Program-made: the position numbers and the translations under genes
Part shown: positions 15,225 through 23,696 of the stretch, piece after piece
Numbering within the stretch: position 1 is the stretch's first letter
Layout of the letters: each line of letters begins with the position of its first letter
The notes under the pieces: generated by a model
Database searches by the model: none
Seen by the model: only the letters and a program-made list of their open reading frames with translations
Told to the model about the DNA's origin: nothing
Assembly: GCA_002359055.1 (NCBI GenBank)
Contig: DEQC01000009.1
Location: 14,647-47,931 of the forward strand
Source of the DNA: Flavobacteriales bacterium UBA3376
GTDB taxonomy: Bacteria; Bacteroidota; Bacteroidia; Flavobacteriales; Weeksellaceae
Direction: 5' to 3'
Length of the DNA stretch: 33,285 nt

Positions 15225-17104
15225 GCGTCTTCATTTTGAATTGATAACTCCAACCATCGCATTTCTTTCTCTTCTAATTCAGCCATCACCTCTTCCAAAG
15301 TTTCACTAATTTTCTGAATCTCCTCAAATTCTAAATCGCCTTGAGACAATTGTTCAGTGAGTTTTTCCTTTGAAGCTTCTAATTCCGAAATTTCTTTTTC
15401 CAAAGAATCATATTCCCTTTTCTCTTTATAACTCAATCCTTTGGATATAGATTTCGGTTTCTCAATCGGTTTTTCGACAGCTCTTTCAAGCTCTCTCTTT
15501 GCATTTTCTTGCTCTTGTTGAAGCAAATAATATTCGGTATAATTTCCTAAAAACCAATCGATTTTGCCATCTCCTTCAAAAACCATAATTTCATCGACCA
15601 CCTTGTCCATAAAATATCGATCGTGACTTACCACCAGCAAACAACCTTGATAATCATTCAGAAAATTTTCTAAAACGGTCAAAGTCGGTAAATCTAAATC
15701 ATTGGTCGGTTCATCTAAAATCAAAAAATTAGGATTTTGAAATAAAATAGATAACAATTGCAAACGCTTCTTTTCACCTCCACTCATCTTAGCAATTTGA
15801 GTATATTGTTGATCGGAATTGAATAAAAACATCTCCATGAATTGAGATGCTGAAATATATTTACCATTGGACAAAGGAAATGATTCTGCCAATTCTTTCA
15901 CAAAATCAATCGCTCTCATCTCTTCATCAAAACGAATTCCTTCTTGTTTGAAATGACCGATTTTCAGAGTTTCACCTATTTCGATTTCACCAGAATCCGG
16001 TGATTCAATTCCCTCCAAAATCCTTAAAAAAGTAGTTTTACCCACACCATTTTTCCCTATAATTCCAATCTTATTTCCTCTTCCAAAGAGATGAGAGAAA
16101 TCTTTTAAAATTATTTTATCACCAAATCTTTTGGATACATTTTTCATTTCGATGATCTTTTTGCCCAAACGCGTCATCTGCATATCGAGCTTGATCTCTT
16201 CCGTATTGATTTTCTGGTGGGCTTTCTCTTCGGTTTCATAAAAAGCATCGATTCGACTTTTGGATTTTGAAGTTCTTGCTTTTGGCTGACGTCTCATCCA
16301 TTCCAACTCTTTTCTATATAAATTTTGAGCTTTATCGATTTGAGCCAATTGATTTTCAATTCGAATGGCTTTGTTGGTCACATACACTTGATAATCTCCA
16401 TTGTGAACATAGATTTGTCCATCGTCCATTTCTATGATTTTGGTACAAATCGCATCTAAAAAATATCGATCATGCGTAACCAGAATCATGGTTTTATTTT
16501 CTTTGTTGAGAAAATATTCCAACCATTCGACCATTTCAATATCTAAATGATTCGTAGGTTCATCCAAAATCAATAAAAGATGACCACTTTCTAAACTGAC
16601 ATCGATTAAAAACTTTGCCAAAGCAATTCTTTTTCTTTGACCTCCAGAAAGTTTCCCAATTTTTTGTTGAAGAAAATCGGTTTTCAATTTGTTCAAAATC
16701 TCTTGAATAATCGGTTCTACTTTCCAAGCATCCAAATTATCCATTTGCTCCATCAACTCCATCAACTTAGGACTCGAAGGATCATTCTGAACCAAGTCTT
16801 CATATTGTCTTATAACATCTAATACCGGATTGGAATGTTTGAAAATATAATCCCCTGCAATTGCCTCTTCATCAAAAGCATCGCTTTGTTCAAACATCAA
16901 AACTTTTACATCTCGGTTGAAATGTATTTCTCCTGAATCTTGTGTTTCTTTGCCCGCCAAAATTTTTAGAAGTGTAGATTTTCCACTTCCATTTTTAGCT
17001 ACCAAAGCAATTTGATCGCCTTCGTTGACATGAAAACTCACATCAGAAAAAAGCTTGCGAACACCATAGGATTTCGAAAGATTTTCAGTGGTTAAATAAT
17101 TCAT
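15221..17104 (-). CDS. ABC-F family ribosome-associated ATPase (Uup-like)
   Basis: This 627-residue soluble protein has two ABC ATPase domains in one chain and no membrane segment. Domain one has Walker A AKNGSGKST (36-44), signature KLSGGQRKR (151-159) and Walker B LLILDEPTNHLD (177-188). Domain two has GKNGVGKTT (350-358), MSGGEKKR (440-447) and LILDEPTNDLD (461-471). The linker (about 245-300) holds the charged, helical segment typical of ABC-F. After about residue 530 there is a Lys/Glu-rich region predicted to form a coiled coil (about 555-620), as in Uup. ABC-F proteins act on the ribosome as translation factors or antibiotic-protection proteins. The C-terminal coiled coil favours a Uup-like housekeeping role over resistance. 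The TauE/SafE gene is coupled downstream. Confidence 0.95.
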   Translation of the reverse strand: MNYLTTENLSKSYGVRKLFSDVSFHVNEGDQIALVAKNGSGKSTLLKILAGKETQDSGEIHFNRDVKVLMFEQSDAFDEEAIAGDYIFKHSNPVLDVIRQYEDLVQNDPSSPKLMELMEQMDNLDAWKVEPIIQEILNKLKTDFLQQKIGKLSGGQRKRIALAKFLIDVSLESGHLLLILDEPTNHLDIEMVEWLEYFLNKENKTMILVTHDRYFLDAICTKIIEMDDGQIYVHNGDYQVYVTNKAIRIENQLAQIDKAQNLYRKELEWMRRQPKARTSKSKSRIDAFYETEEKAHQKINTEEIKLDMQMTRLGKKIIEMKNVSKRFGDKIILKDFSHLFGRGNKIGIIGKNGVGKTTFLRILEGIESPDSGEIEIGETLKIGHFKQEGIRFDEEMRAIDFVKELAESFPLSNGKYISASQFMEMFLFNSDQQYTQIAKMSGGEKKRLQLLSILFQNPNFLILDEPTNDLDLPTLTVLENFLNDYQGCLLVVSHDRYFMDKVVDEIMVFEGDGKIDWFLGNYTEYYLLQQEQENAKRELERAVEKPIEKPKSISKGLSYKEKREYDSLEKEISELEASKEKLTEQLSQGDLEFEEIQKISETLEEVMAELEEKEMRWLELSIQNEDA

Positions 17105-17305
17105 TTGTGTGTTTGTAAATCTTAGGCAATTTATGAAAAAAGTAGCAGCTTATTAAATGTAAAACAATTCTTCCTCAATCAATTTTCTAATGATTTATAA
17201 GCCTTGAATAAAATTTCATCTGCCAGAATTACATTTTCTATTTTTTTTGTTTTAATCAAATATACTTATATATTGTGCCTTTCTCTAACTATTAAAAATA
17301 ATATC

Positions 17306-17857
17306 ATGAAAAAGATTTCATTAATTTTTACTTTAATTATTTCTACTATTTTTCTGTCATGCTCGAGCGATGACGACAACAATTCACATGGAAACTCAGA
17401 ATTAGGATCGGTTACAATTACCCTAAGTGGTGATTTAGAAGGTACGAGAACTGGATTTGCCGATTTTCATTTACAAGAAGTTGGTTCAGTTCATTCTTGG
17501 AGTTTAAGTTTTTACGATTACAATCCTCAAACTTTTAGTTCGAGCTTGATGATAGCTGGTTTAGGAGGAGTCTCAAAACCTACACCAGGTACTTATGAAA
17601 TCGGGTTTGCCGCAAATGACCCCAATGTTTTCTTTGGTTCATTTGTTAACATTGAAAATAACGATTTTGGAAATGCTGTTGAATACAACACTTTTGAAAG
17701 CAATGGTACACTTACGATTGAAACTTCTACGGACGAAAGAGTTACTGGACATTTCGAATATACAGCTCACACAGAAGATGATATGGGCAATATTTCAGGA
17801 ACGATAAATGTATCTGGAAGCTTTGACGCGAAGAAGCGCATATCTCTTGAAGATTAA
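17306..17857 (+). CDS. Lipoprotein of unknown function, probably surface-exposed
   Basis: The 183-residue protein from ATG 17306 begins MKKISLIFTLIISTIFLSC, a lipoprotein signal with the acylated cysteine at 19. The frame is open back to 17204, but the signal peptide fixes the start. After the cysteine comes SSDDDNN. Serine plus an acidic run just after the cysteine matches the lipoprotein export signal shown to place Bacteroidota lipoproteins on the cell surface. The mature part (about 33-183) looks like an all-beta domain ending in GNISGTINVSGSFDAKK. I do not recognise the family with confidence. It stands alone between a divergent ABC-F gene and a terminator. Confidence 0.75.
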   Translation: MKKISLIFTLIISTIFLSCSSDDDNNSHGNSELGSVTITLSGDLEGTRTGFADFHLQEVGSVHSWSLSFYDYNPQTFSSSLMIAGLGGVSKPTPGTYEIGFAANDPNVFFGSFVNIENNDFGNAVEYNTFESNGTLTIETSTDERVTGHFEYTAHTEDDMGNISGTINVSGSFDAKKRISLED

Positions 17858-17885
17858 TTCTACAATTAACTATAAATGTTTTGAC

Positions 17886-17913
17886 AGCGTGGTATTGATG
17901 CCACGCTATTTTT
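17886..17913 (+). terminator. Terminator after the lipoprotein gene
   Basis: A 7-bp GC-rich stem (AGCGTGG with CCACGCT), extendable by inner pairs, is followed by ATTTTT. It lies 28 bases after the stop codon. Confidence 0.75.
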
Positions 17914-18037
17914 ATTTAAAAAATCAATTGAAATTCAATCTAATGAATTTTGCATAGTTTTTCGAAGAGTTTTAAAAGCTTAGAATTTTATTATCGAGCT
18001 ATTTTTTCGGATTTTTGCGAATCATAACTTCGAATCA

Positions 18038-20140
18038 ATGAAACTCTGTATAGCTGAAAAACCAAGTGTAGCAAGAGATATAGCCAAAGTTTTGGGAGCA
18101 AACACCCGAAAAGATGGATATATGGAGGGCAATGGATATTGGGTGACTTGGACTTTTGGGCATTTATGTACATTGAAAGAGCCCCATGATTATCATCCAA
18201 GTTTGAAATATTGGAGTTTAAATACTCTTCCCATTATTCCTGAGAAATTTGGAATTAAACTCATCGAAAACAAAGGAGTTGAAAAACAATTCAAAACCAT
18301 AGAAAAATTGGTCAATGAATGTTCTGAGGTGATCAATTGTGGGGATGCTGGACAAGAAGGAGAAGTCATTCAAAGATGGGTTTTGCACAAAGCTGGTTGC
18401 AAAAAACCTATCAAGAGACTATGGATTTCATCATTGACCGAAGAAGCTATCAAAGAAGGTTTTGCTAATTTAAAACCTGCTGAAAACTATCAAAATTTAT
18501 ATACTGCTGGAAATGCTCGTGCCATAGGTGATTGGTTATTGGGAATAAATGCTACTCGTTTGTTTACTAAAAAATTTGGTGGCAACAAAACTGTACTTTC
18601 GATAGGTAGAGTGCAAACACCTACTTTGGCAATGATTGTTCAAAGACAAAAAGAAATCGATGCCTTCCAATCGGAAGATTATTGGGAATTAAAAACCAAT
18701 TATAGAGAAGTCGTTTTCAATGCGGATATCGAAAGACTAAAATCTGCTGAAAAAGCCAATGATGGATTGGAATATCTTAAAAAATTTCCATTTGAAATCA
18801 TAGCTTTTGAAATCAAAGAAGGCGTTGAGCGAAATCCAAGACTGTTCGATTTGACAGCTTTGCAAGTAGAAGCCAACAAAAAGTTTGGTTTTACGGCAGA
18901 AAACACTTTAAAATACGTTCAAAGTTTATACGAAAAGAAAAACGTAACTTACCCAAGAGTTGACACTACATATTTATCGGAAAATCTACATCCAAAAGTC
19001 GGTGGAATTTTACAAAACATGCAGTTTTACTCGGATTTAACCGCTCCGATTTTGCAAAAACCGATTCCGAAAAGCAAAGCAGTTTTTGACGACAGCAAAG
19101 TGACGGATCATCACGCGATAATTCCAACCGAAGTACAACCATCTCCAAGTTTGAGTCGAGAAGAGAAATTGATTTATGATTTAATCGCCAAACGCTTCAT
19201 AGCTGTATTTTACCCAGAATGTAAAATATCGAATACTTTGGTCGAAGGGAAAGTTGGGGAAATCATTTTCAAAACCAAAGGAAAACAAATCTTAGATGCA
19301 GGATGGAGAGAGGTTTATGCCAAGGATAAAAAAGACGAAGACGACAAAAACAAAGAAGATGAACAAACACTACCCATGTTTGAAGTGGGAGAAAGCGGAC
19401 CTCATGAACCTTTTGTACATCAAGGAAAAACCACTCCACCTAAGCCATATACAGAAGCGAGTTTACTGAGAGCGATGGAAACAGCTGGACGTCAAGTCGA
19501 GGATGAAGAGTTGAGAGAAATGATGAAAGGCAATGGAATTGGGAGGCCATCAACCCGAGCCAATATCATTGAAACACTTTTTAGGAGAAAATACATTGAG
19601 AAAAAAAGGAGAAATATTTTCGCTACTTCAACAGGGATTGAACTCATTGACACCATAGAAGATGAACTATTGAAAAGTCCTGAGTTGACGGGTGAATGGG
19701 AATTAAAGTTGAGGAAAATAGAAAAAGGCGAATATGAAGCGGATAAATTCAAGGAAGAATTGATGAAAATGGTTTGGGAGTTGACTCAAAAAGTGATGAG
19801 TGGTCAATCCAAAGTTATTTTGGTCGAAGAAAAACCTAAGAATAAAACGAAAGCTACTAAAACCAAGAAAAAATCAATTGTTTGGGAAGAAATCAATTGC
19901 CCAAAATGTAAAAATCATCAATTGATCAAAGGAAAAACAGCCATAGGTTGTAAAAATTTCAAACAATGTAGTTTTAAAATTCCATTTGAAATATTTGGGA
20001 AGAAGTTGACCGAAAAACAACTATCGGATCTCGCCACAAAAGGGAAAACTTCAAAATTGAAAGGATTTAAAACCCATCCGAATGAATTGACTGAAGGTGT
20101 ACTACAATTGAATGAAACATTTGAAATTGAATTAAAATAA
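18038..20140 (+). CDS. topB: DNA topoisomerase III (type IA), Bacteroidota type
   Basis: This 700-residue enzyme starts with the Toprim domain (MKLCIAEKPSVARDIAKVLG). The type IA core follows: SIGRVQTPTLAMIVQRQKEI (188-207) and the active-site tyrosine (Tyr305) in NVTYPRVDTTYLSE. ETAGRQVEDEELREMMKGNG and GRPSTRANIIETL are also conserved. The C-terminus (about 630-700) has a topoisomerase zinc-ribbon-like repeat, CPKCKNHQLIKG then CKNFKQCSFK. It relaxes and decatenates DNA, typically with RecQ-type helicases. The acidic Toprim motif reads CGDAGQEGE (101-109), so the second aspartate of D-x-D is glycine; I believe this is usual in the clade. An internal acidic insert (KDKKDEDDKNKEDEQ) lies near 429. 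No mobile genes surround it, so it is chromosomal. Confidence 0.95.
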   Translation: MKLCIAEKPSVARDIAKVLGANTRKDGYMEGNGYWVTWTFGHLCTLKEPHDYHPSLKYWSLNTLPIIPEKFGIKLIENKGVEKQFKTIEKLVNECSEVINCGDAGQEGEVIQRWVLHKAGCKKPIKRLWISSLTEEAIKEGFANLKPAENYQNLYTAGNARAIGDWLLGINATRLFTKKFGGNKTVLSIGRVQTPTLAMIVQRQKEIDAFQSEDYWELKTNYREVVFNADIERLKSAEKANDGLEYLKKFPFEIIAFEIKEGVERNPRLFDLTALQVEANKKFGFTAENTLKYVQSLYEKKNVTYPRVDTTYLSENLHPKVGGILQNMQFYSDLTAPILQKPIPKSKAVFDDSKVTDHHAIIPTEVQPSPSLSREEKLIYDLIAKRFIAVFYPECKISNTLVEGKVGEIIFKTKGKQILDAGWREVYAKDKKDEDDKNKEDEQTLPMFEVGESGPHEPFVHQGKTTPPKPYTEASLLRAMETAGRQVEDEELREMMKGNGIGRPSTRANIIETLFRRKYIEKKRRNIFATSTGIELIDTIEDELLKSPELTGEWELKLRKIEKGEYEADKFKEELMKMVWELTQKVMSGQSKVILVEEKPKNKTKATKTKKKSIVWEEINCPKCKNHQLIKGKTAIGCKNFKQCSFKIPFEIFGKKLTEKQLSDLATKGKTSKLKGFKTHPNELTEGVLQLNETFEIELK

Positions 20141-20167
20141 AAAACGCTTCCATTTTGGAAGCGTTTT
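20141..20167. terminator. Bidirectional terminator between topB and pnp
   Basis: An 11-bp stem (AAAACGCTTCC with GGAAGCGTTTT), extendable by one A-T pair at the loop, starts directly after the topB stop. The A run on one side and the T run on the other make it usable from both strands, fitting the convergent topB and pnp genes. Confidence 0.88.
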
Positions 20168-20204
20168 ACTTAAGTACAACAACCGAATTTATTCAGTTGG
20201 CTTA

Positions 20205-22361
20205 TCAATTATCTTTATTATCCGAAGGTTTAGATTTTCTTTCTGGCTTAGGAATAGTCGCTTTTCTCGAAAGTTTCATTTTCTTTCTATCGTCATATCC
20301 TAAAAATTTCACTCGAATTTCATCGCCTAAATCTAAAACATCTTCAACTTTTTCCAAGCGTCTATGTTCGATCTCTGATATATGAACCAATCCTTCTACA
20401 CCTTTAGAAATTTCAACAAATGCACCAAATGGTTTGATCGATTTTACGGTCGCATCATAAGTAGCACCGATTTCCGGCACAAATGCAATTTGTTTAATTC
20501 TCTCAATTGCTAAATTGATTTTATCTTGGTCAACTCCTGCGATTTCAACTCTACCTTCTTCTTCCAACTCTTCAATCGCAATAACAGTATCGGTTTCTTT
20601 TTGAAGTTCTTGAATGATTTTTCCACCAGGTCCAATCACAGCACCGATGAATTCTTTAGGAATCATCACCATTACCAATTTTGGAGCATTAGGTTTCAAT
20701 TCCTTACGTGGTTCAGGTAAAACTTTCAACATTTCACCCAAAATATGTAAACGTCCTTCTCTTGCTTGTTCCAAAGCTTGTTCTAAAATATCCATAGACA
20801 AACCTTCCACTTTGATATCCATTTGACAAGCAGTGATACCATCTTTGGTTCCCGTAACTTTAAAGTCCATATCTCCCAAATGATCTTCATCGCCCAAAAT
20901 ATCTGAAAGCACTGTCCATTTTCCAGATTTTTGATCGGTGATCAATCCCATCGCAATTCCTGAAACAGGTTTTCTAATCGGCACACCACCATCCATCAAA
21001 GCTAAACTTCCTGCACAAACAGTTGCCATGGAAGAAGAACCATTGGATTCTAAAATATCAGAAACCAAACGTACAGTATATGGATAATCTTTAGGAAGCA
21101 CTCGCTCCAAAGCTCTTTGCGCCAAATTACCATGACCTATTTCACGTCTTGAAGTTCCTCTGATTGGACGCGCTTCACCTGTTGAAAATGGAGGGAAGTT
21201 ATAATGTAAGAAGAAAGTTTCATCGTGTTGATTCACCACTGTATCTACCATATTTGCATCTTTAGAAGAACCTAAAGTCAAAGCAGTCAATGATTGAGTT
21301 TCACCTCTTGTAAAAACAGCAGAACCATGCGATCCTGGCAAATAATCAACTTCGCACCAAATCGGACGAATGTCTTTTGGACCACGACCATCTAAACGAA
21401 CTTGCTCGTTTAGAATCATTTGTCGCATAGCTTCTTTTTCTACATCGTGGTAATAAGTTTTCACAAATGGAGTTACTCTTTCTAACTCTTCTTCATCATT
21501 TTCATATTGAGCCAAAAACTCATCCATGATGGCTTGGAACTTTTCTGCTCTTTCTTCTTTTGAAGATGGCTGCAAAGCTGCATCATATACTTTCTGATAG
21601 CATTCTGCCCAAACTTTTTCACGGATTTCTTCGTCATGAACCTCATGACTATATTCTCTTTTCGGTAATGATTTACCTACTTTTTCTGCTAATCTTTCTT
21701 GAGCTTCGACTTGTTTTTTGATTTCTACATGTGCAAATGAAATAGCTTCTAACATCTCTTTTTCAGAAACTTCATCCATTTCACCTTCAACCATAACAAT
21801 CGAAGATTTCGTTCCTCCAACCACTAAATCCAAATCCACTCCTTCGAGTTGAGAATTTCCTGGGTTGACAATCAATTCACCATTGACACGAACCACTCTT
21901 ACTTCTGACATAGGACCGTTGAACGGAATATCAGTAATAGAAATTGCTGCTGAAGCAGCCAAACCTGCCAAAGCTTCTGGCAAAGTTTCTTCGTCATAAG
22001 AGATCAATGAAATCATCACTTGAACCTCTGCGTGAAAATCTTCTGGAAATAAAGGTCTCAAAACCCTATCGACCAATCTCATCGTCAAAACCTCACTATC
22101 TGACGGTCTTGCTTCTCTTCTAAAAAAGTTTCCTGGGATACGTCCTCCTGCGTAAAACTTCTCTCTATAATCTACTGTCAATGGCAAAAAGTCAACACCT
22201 TCGTTGGCTTCTTTGTTTGCCACCACTGTAGCCAACAGCATGGTGTCGCCCATGCGTACTACTACTGAACCATTGGCTTGTTTAGCCAACTTTCCAGTTT
22301 CAATCGTGATTTCTCTACCATCGGCAAGAGTAATCTTTTCTGTGATTGCTTGTGGAATCAT
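20205..22361 (-). CDS. pnp: Polyribonucleotide nucleotidyltransferase (PNPase)
   Basis: PNPase degrades RNA 3' to 5' by phosphorolysis and is a core RNA-decay enzyme. The 718-residue protein has all domains: a first RNase PH domain (about 10-145, with FFRREARPSDSEVLTMRLVDRVLRP-type conservation), a helical linker, a catalytic second RNase PH domain (about 325-470, with the phosphate-site run SNGSSSMATVCAG), a KH domain (about 555-615, VIGPGGKIIQELQ) and an S1 domain (about 625-695, GATYDATVKSIKPFGAFVEI). The C-terminal tail is short and basic (KPERKSKPSDNKDN). The classical order rpsO > pnp is kept, but a terminator separates the genes, and the leader contains a hairpin at 22387-22407. Confidence 0.98.
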   Translation of the reverse strand: MIPQAITEKITLADGREITIETGKLAKQANGSVVVRMGDTMLLATVVANKEANEGVDFLPLTVDYREKFYAGGRIPGNFFRREARPSDSEVLTMRLVDRVLRPLFPEDFHAEVQVMISLISYDEETLPEALAGLAASAAISITDIPFNGPMSEVRVVRVNGELIVNPGNSQLEGVDLDLVVGGTKSSIVMVEGEMDEVSEKEMLEAISFAHVEIKKQVEAQERLAEKVGKSLPKREYSHEVHDEEIREKVWAECYQKVYDAALQPSSKEERAEKFQAIMDEFLAQYENDEEELERVTPFVKTYYHDVEKEAMRQMILNEQVRLDGRGPKDIRPIWCEVDYLPGSHGSAVFTRGETQSLTALTLGSSKDANMVDTVVNQHDETFFLHYNFPPFSTGEARPIRGTSRREIGHGNLAQRALERVLPKDYPYTVRLVSDILESNGSSSMATVCAGSLALMDGGVPIRKPVSGIAMGLITDQKSGKWTVLSDILGDEDHLGDMDFKVTGTKDGITACQMDIKVEGLSMDILEQALEQAREGRLHILGEMLKVLPEPRKELKPNAPKLVMVMIPKEFIGAVIGPGGKIIQELQKETDTVIAIEELEEEGRVEIAGVDQDKINLAIERIKQIAFVPEIGATYDATVKSIKPFGAFVEISKGVEGLVHISEIEHRRLEKVEDVLDLGDEIRVKFLGYDDRKKMKLSRKATIPKPERKSKPSDNKDN

Positions 22362-22386
22362 TCCTTATTAATTTTTAATTCGTCTT

Positions 22387-22407
22387 GACAAAGCCGTATT
22401 GCTTGTC
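22387..22407 (-). promoter_or_regulatory. Hairpin in the pnp 5' leader
   Basis: On the minus strand GACAAGC can pair with GC-T-TTGTC across a 6-base loop, giving a 7-bp stem with one bulged base. It lies 25 to 46 bases before the pnp ATG. In Escherichia coli a leader hairpin mediates pnp autoregulation; a similar role here is only inferred. Confidence 0.3.
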
Positions 22408-22470
22408 GGGTATTTATAGTCTTTCTATAATTTTCTTATTTAGCTAACCAAAGAGATATTTCGGTATAAA

Positions 22471-22506
22471 AAAACAAAAAAAGGACAATTCTTACAATTG
22501 CCCTTT
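22471..22506 (-). terminator. Terminator between rpsO and pnp
   Basis: Read on the minus strand, AAAGGGCAATT pairs with AATTGTCCTTT (one G-T pair) around a 5-base loop and is followed by a long T run. It starts 19 bases after the rpsO stop and separates rpsO from pnp, unless read through. Confidence 0.85.
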
Positions 22507-22525
22507 AATTTTTTGCTGATATAAA

Positions 22526-22795
22526 TTATCTACGTAGACCCAAATCGGCGATAATCGCACGGTATCTTTCGATGTCTTTGTTTCTTAAATAATTCAATAA
22601 GCTTTTTCTTTTACCTACCAGTCTAACCAATGCTTTCTCAGTGTTGAAGTCTTTTTTATTCTGCTTCAAATGACCAGTCAAATGGTTAATTCTAAATGTA
22701 AATAAGGCAATTTGCCCTTCCGCTGAACCGGTGTCACCTGCTGACTTTCCGTACTTTGCGAAAATTTCTGCTTTTTTCTCTTTAGTTAGATACAT
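22526..22795 (-). CDS. rpsO: 30S ribosomal protein S15
   Basis: S15 binds 16S rRNA early in assembly of the small-subunit platform and contacts the large subunit. The 89-residue length is standard. The conserved helix-turn regions are present: GKSAGDTGSAEGQIALFTFRINHLTGHLK (about 16-44, the family's D-T-G-S-x-E-x-Q-x-A signature) and the RRL-like end, here GKRKSLLNYLRNKDIERYRAIIADLGLRR. It has its own promoter 36 bases upstream and its own terminator, so it is mainly monocistronic although next to pnp. Confidence 0.98.
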   Translation of the reverse strand: MYLTKEKKAEIFAKYGKSAGDTGSAEGQIALFTFRINHLTGHLKQNKKDFNTEKALVRLVGKRKSLLNYLRNKDIERYRAIIADLGLRR

Positions 22796-22830
22796 TCCAA
22801 TATTATTTAAATGATTATTATGTACGGGTG

Positions 22831-22838
22831 CAAATGTA
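22831..22838 (-). promoter_or_regulatory. -7 promoter element for rpsO (TACATTTG)
   Basis: The minus strand reads TACATTTG, a perfect TAnnTTTG, 35 bases before the rpsO ATG. The 270-base region between rpsO and the next plus-strand gene holds this promoter and the one at 23032-23039; I see no RNA gene in it. Confidence 0.6.
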
Positions 22839-23031
22839 CAACTATTTGATAGAGTAGAAAAAATTATTTTAAAACTATTGATAATAATTTTATTATCGAA
22901 CCAAATCCTTGCTCAAAACCCATATTTACTGAAAACCTTTGCTCCATCAACTACTTAACAAGCTTATAAGAGCAAACTTTAATCATATACATTTTAACTG
23001 CATACTATAAGACTAATTCCTTTTGTTTGGA

Positions 23032-23039
23032 TAAATTTG
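23032..23039 (+). promoter_or_regulatory. -7 promoter element for the membrane-anchored unknown gene (TAAATTTG)
   Basis: This is a perfect TAnnTTTG element 25 bases before the ATG at 23065. Confidence 0.55.
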
Positions 23040-23064
23040 CATATCGAAACACAATTCAATTAAA

Positions 23065-23619
23065 ATGAAGAGAAACCCAACCCTTTTAGGATTAATGATC
23101 ACCATAATAATAACAGCTGCTTGTTATTTGATCTATATGGCATTTTTAAATAAAAAGGATAGCTATTTGATTACAAATCCTTCGGAAGAATATCTTGAAT
23201 TGAAAATTGATGACCAAACTTACACTTTGGCACCTAAACAAGTCGTTCCAGTAAAATTAAGAGGTGGGCAGCATACTTTAAATTTCACATATCAGGATGA
23301 AGAAGTGGATACAGTGTTTAGAATTACAAGAGCCAATGCAATAATCAATCCGACGAGAGCAGATTATTACGTTTTCGTTAGACCTTATGGTGCGGGTAGA
23401 AATGTAGATTCGATTTTCACCCACAAGACCATTACAATTGACAACAGAGTTTATAATGGCGATATCACACATTATAACGATTTATACATAGAAGATTTTT
23501 ATTATAATTTGGACCAAGAATATCCAAAGTTTTTCATTAAAAAAGGCGAAAAAACCGATCTTTCTAAAATTTTCTCCAAAGAAGACTTTATGCAATTTTA
23601 TTTCGATAATTACGAATAA
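23065..23619 (+). CDS. Membrane-anchored protein of unknown function
   Basis: The 184-residue protein has one N-terminal transmembrane helix (about residues 7-29, LLGLMITIIITAACYLIYMA) with no signal-peptidase or lipobox site, so it is probably anchored in the inner membrane with the remainder in the periplasm. The rest looks beta-rich at first (YLELKIDDQTYTLAPKQ, PVKLRGGQHTLNFTYQDEEV) and then aromatic and charged, including NPTRADYYVFVRPYGAG and a C-terminal FSKEDFMQFYFDN. I do not recognise a family or catalytic motif. It has its own promoter and lies 77 bases before ubiE, which has a separate promoter. Confidence 0.7.
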   Translation: MKRNPTLLGLMITIIITAACYLIYMAFLNKKDSYLITNPSEEYLELKIDDQTYTLAPKQVVPVKLRGGQHTLNFTYQDEEVDTVFRITRANAIINPTRADYYVFVRPYGAGRNVDSIFTHKTITIDNRVYNGDITHYNDLYIEDFYYNLDQEYPKFFIKKGEKTDLSKIFSKEDFMQFYFDNYE

Positions 23620-23681
23620 AGCTCAGTATCAATTTTGACCTAAATAATAAGCAGATAGCCTTTGATACTTGAAAAAATAAT

Positions 23682-23689
23682 TACCTTTG
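23682..23689 (+). promoter_or_regulatory. Promoter for ubiE/porT (TTTG ... TACCTTTG)
   Basis: The -7 box TACCTTTG lies 7 bases before the ubiE ATG. A TTTG at 23661-23664 sits 17 bases upstream and could be the -33 element. This makes it the most complete Bacteroidota promoter in the window, and it implies a very short or absent mRNA leader. Confidence 0.65.
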
Positions 23690-23696
23690 CATACTT

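Noticed and set aside
18038..20140. topB as a marker of an integrative conjugative element
   Set aside because: No integrase, relaxase, tra genes or att-like repeats are nearby; its neighbours are housekeeping genes.
22796..23064. A possible RNA gene in the 270-base gap between rpsO and the membrane-protein gene
   Set aside because: I see two divergent promoter boxes but no stable hairpin series, tRNA-like fold or terminator.
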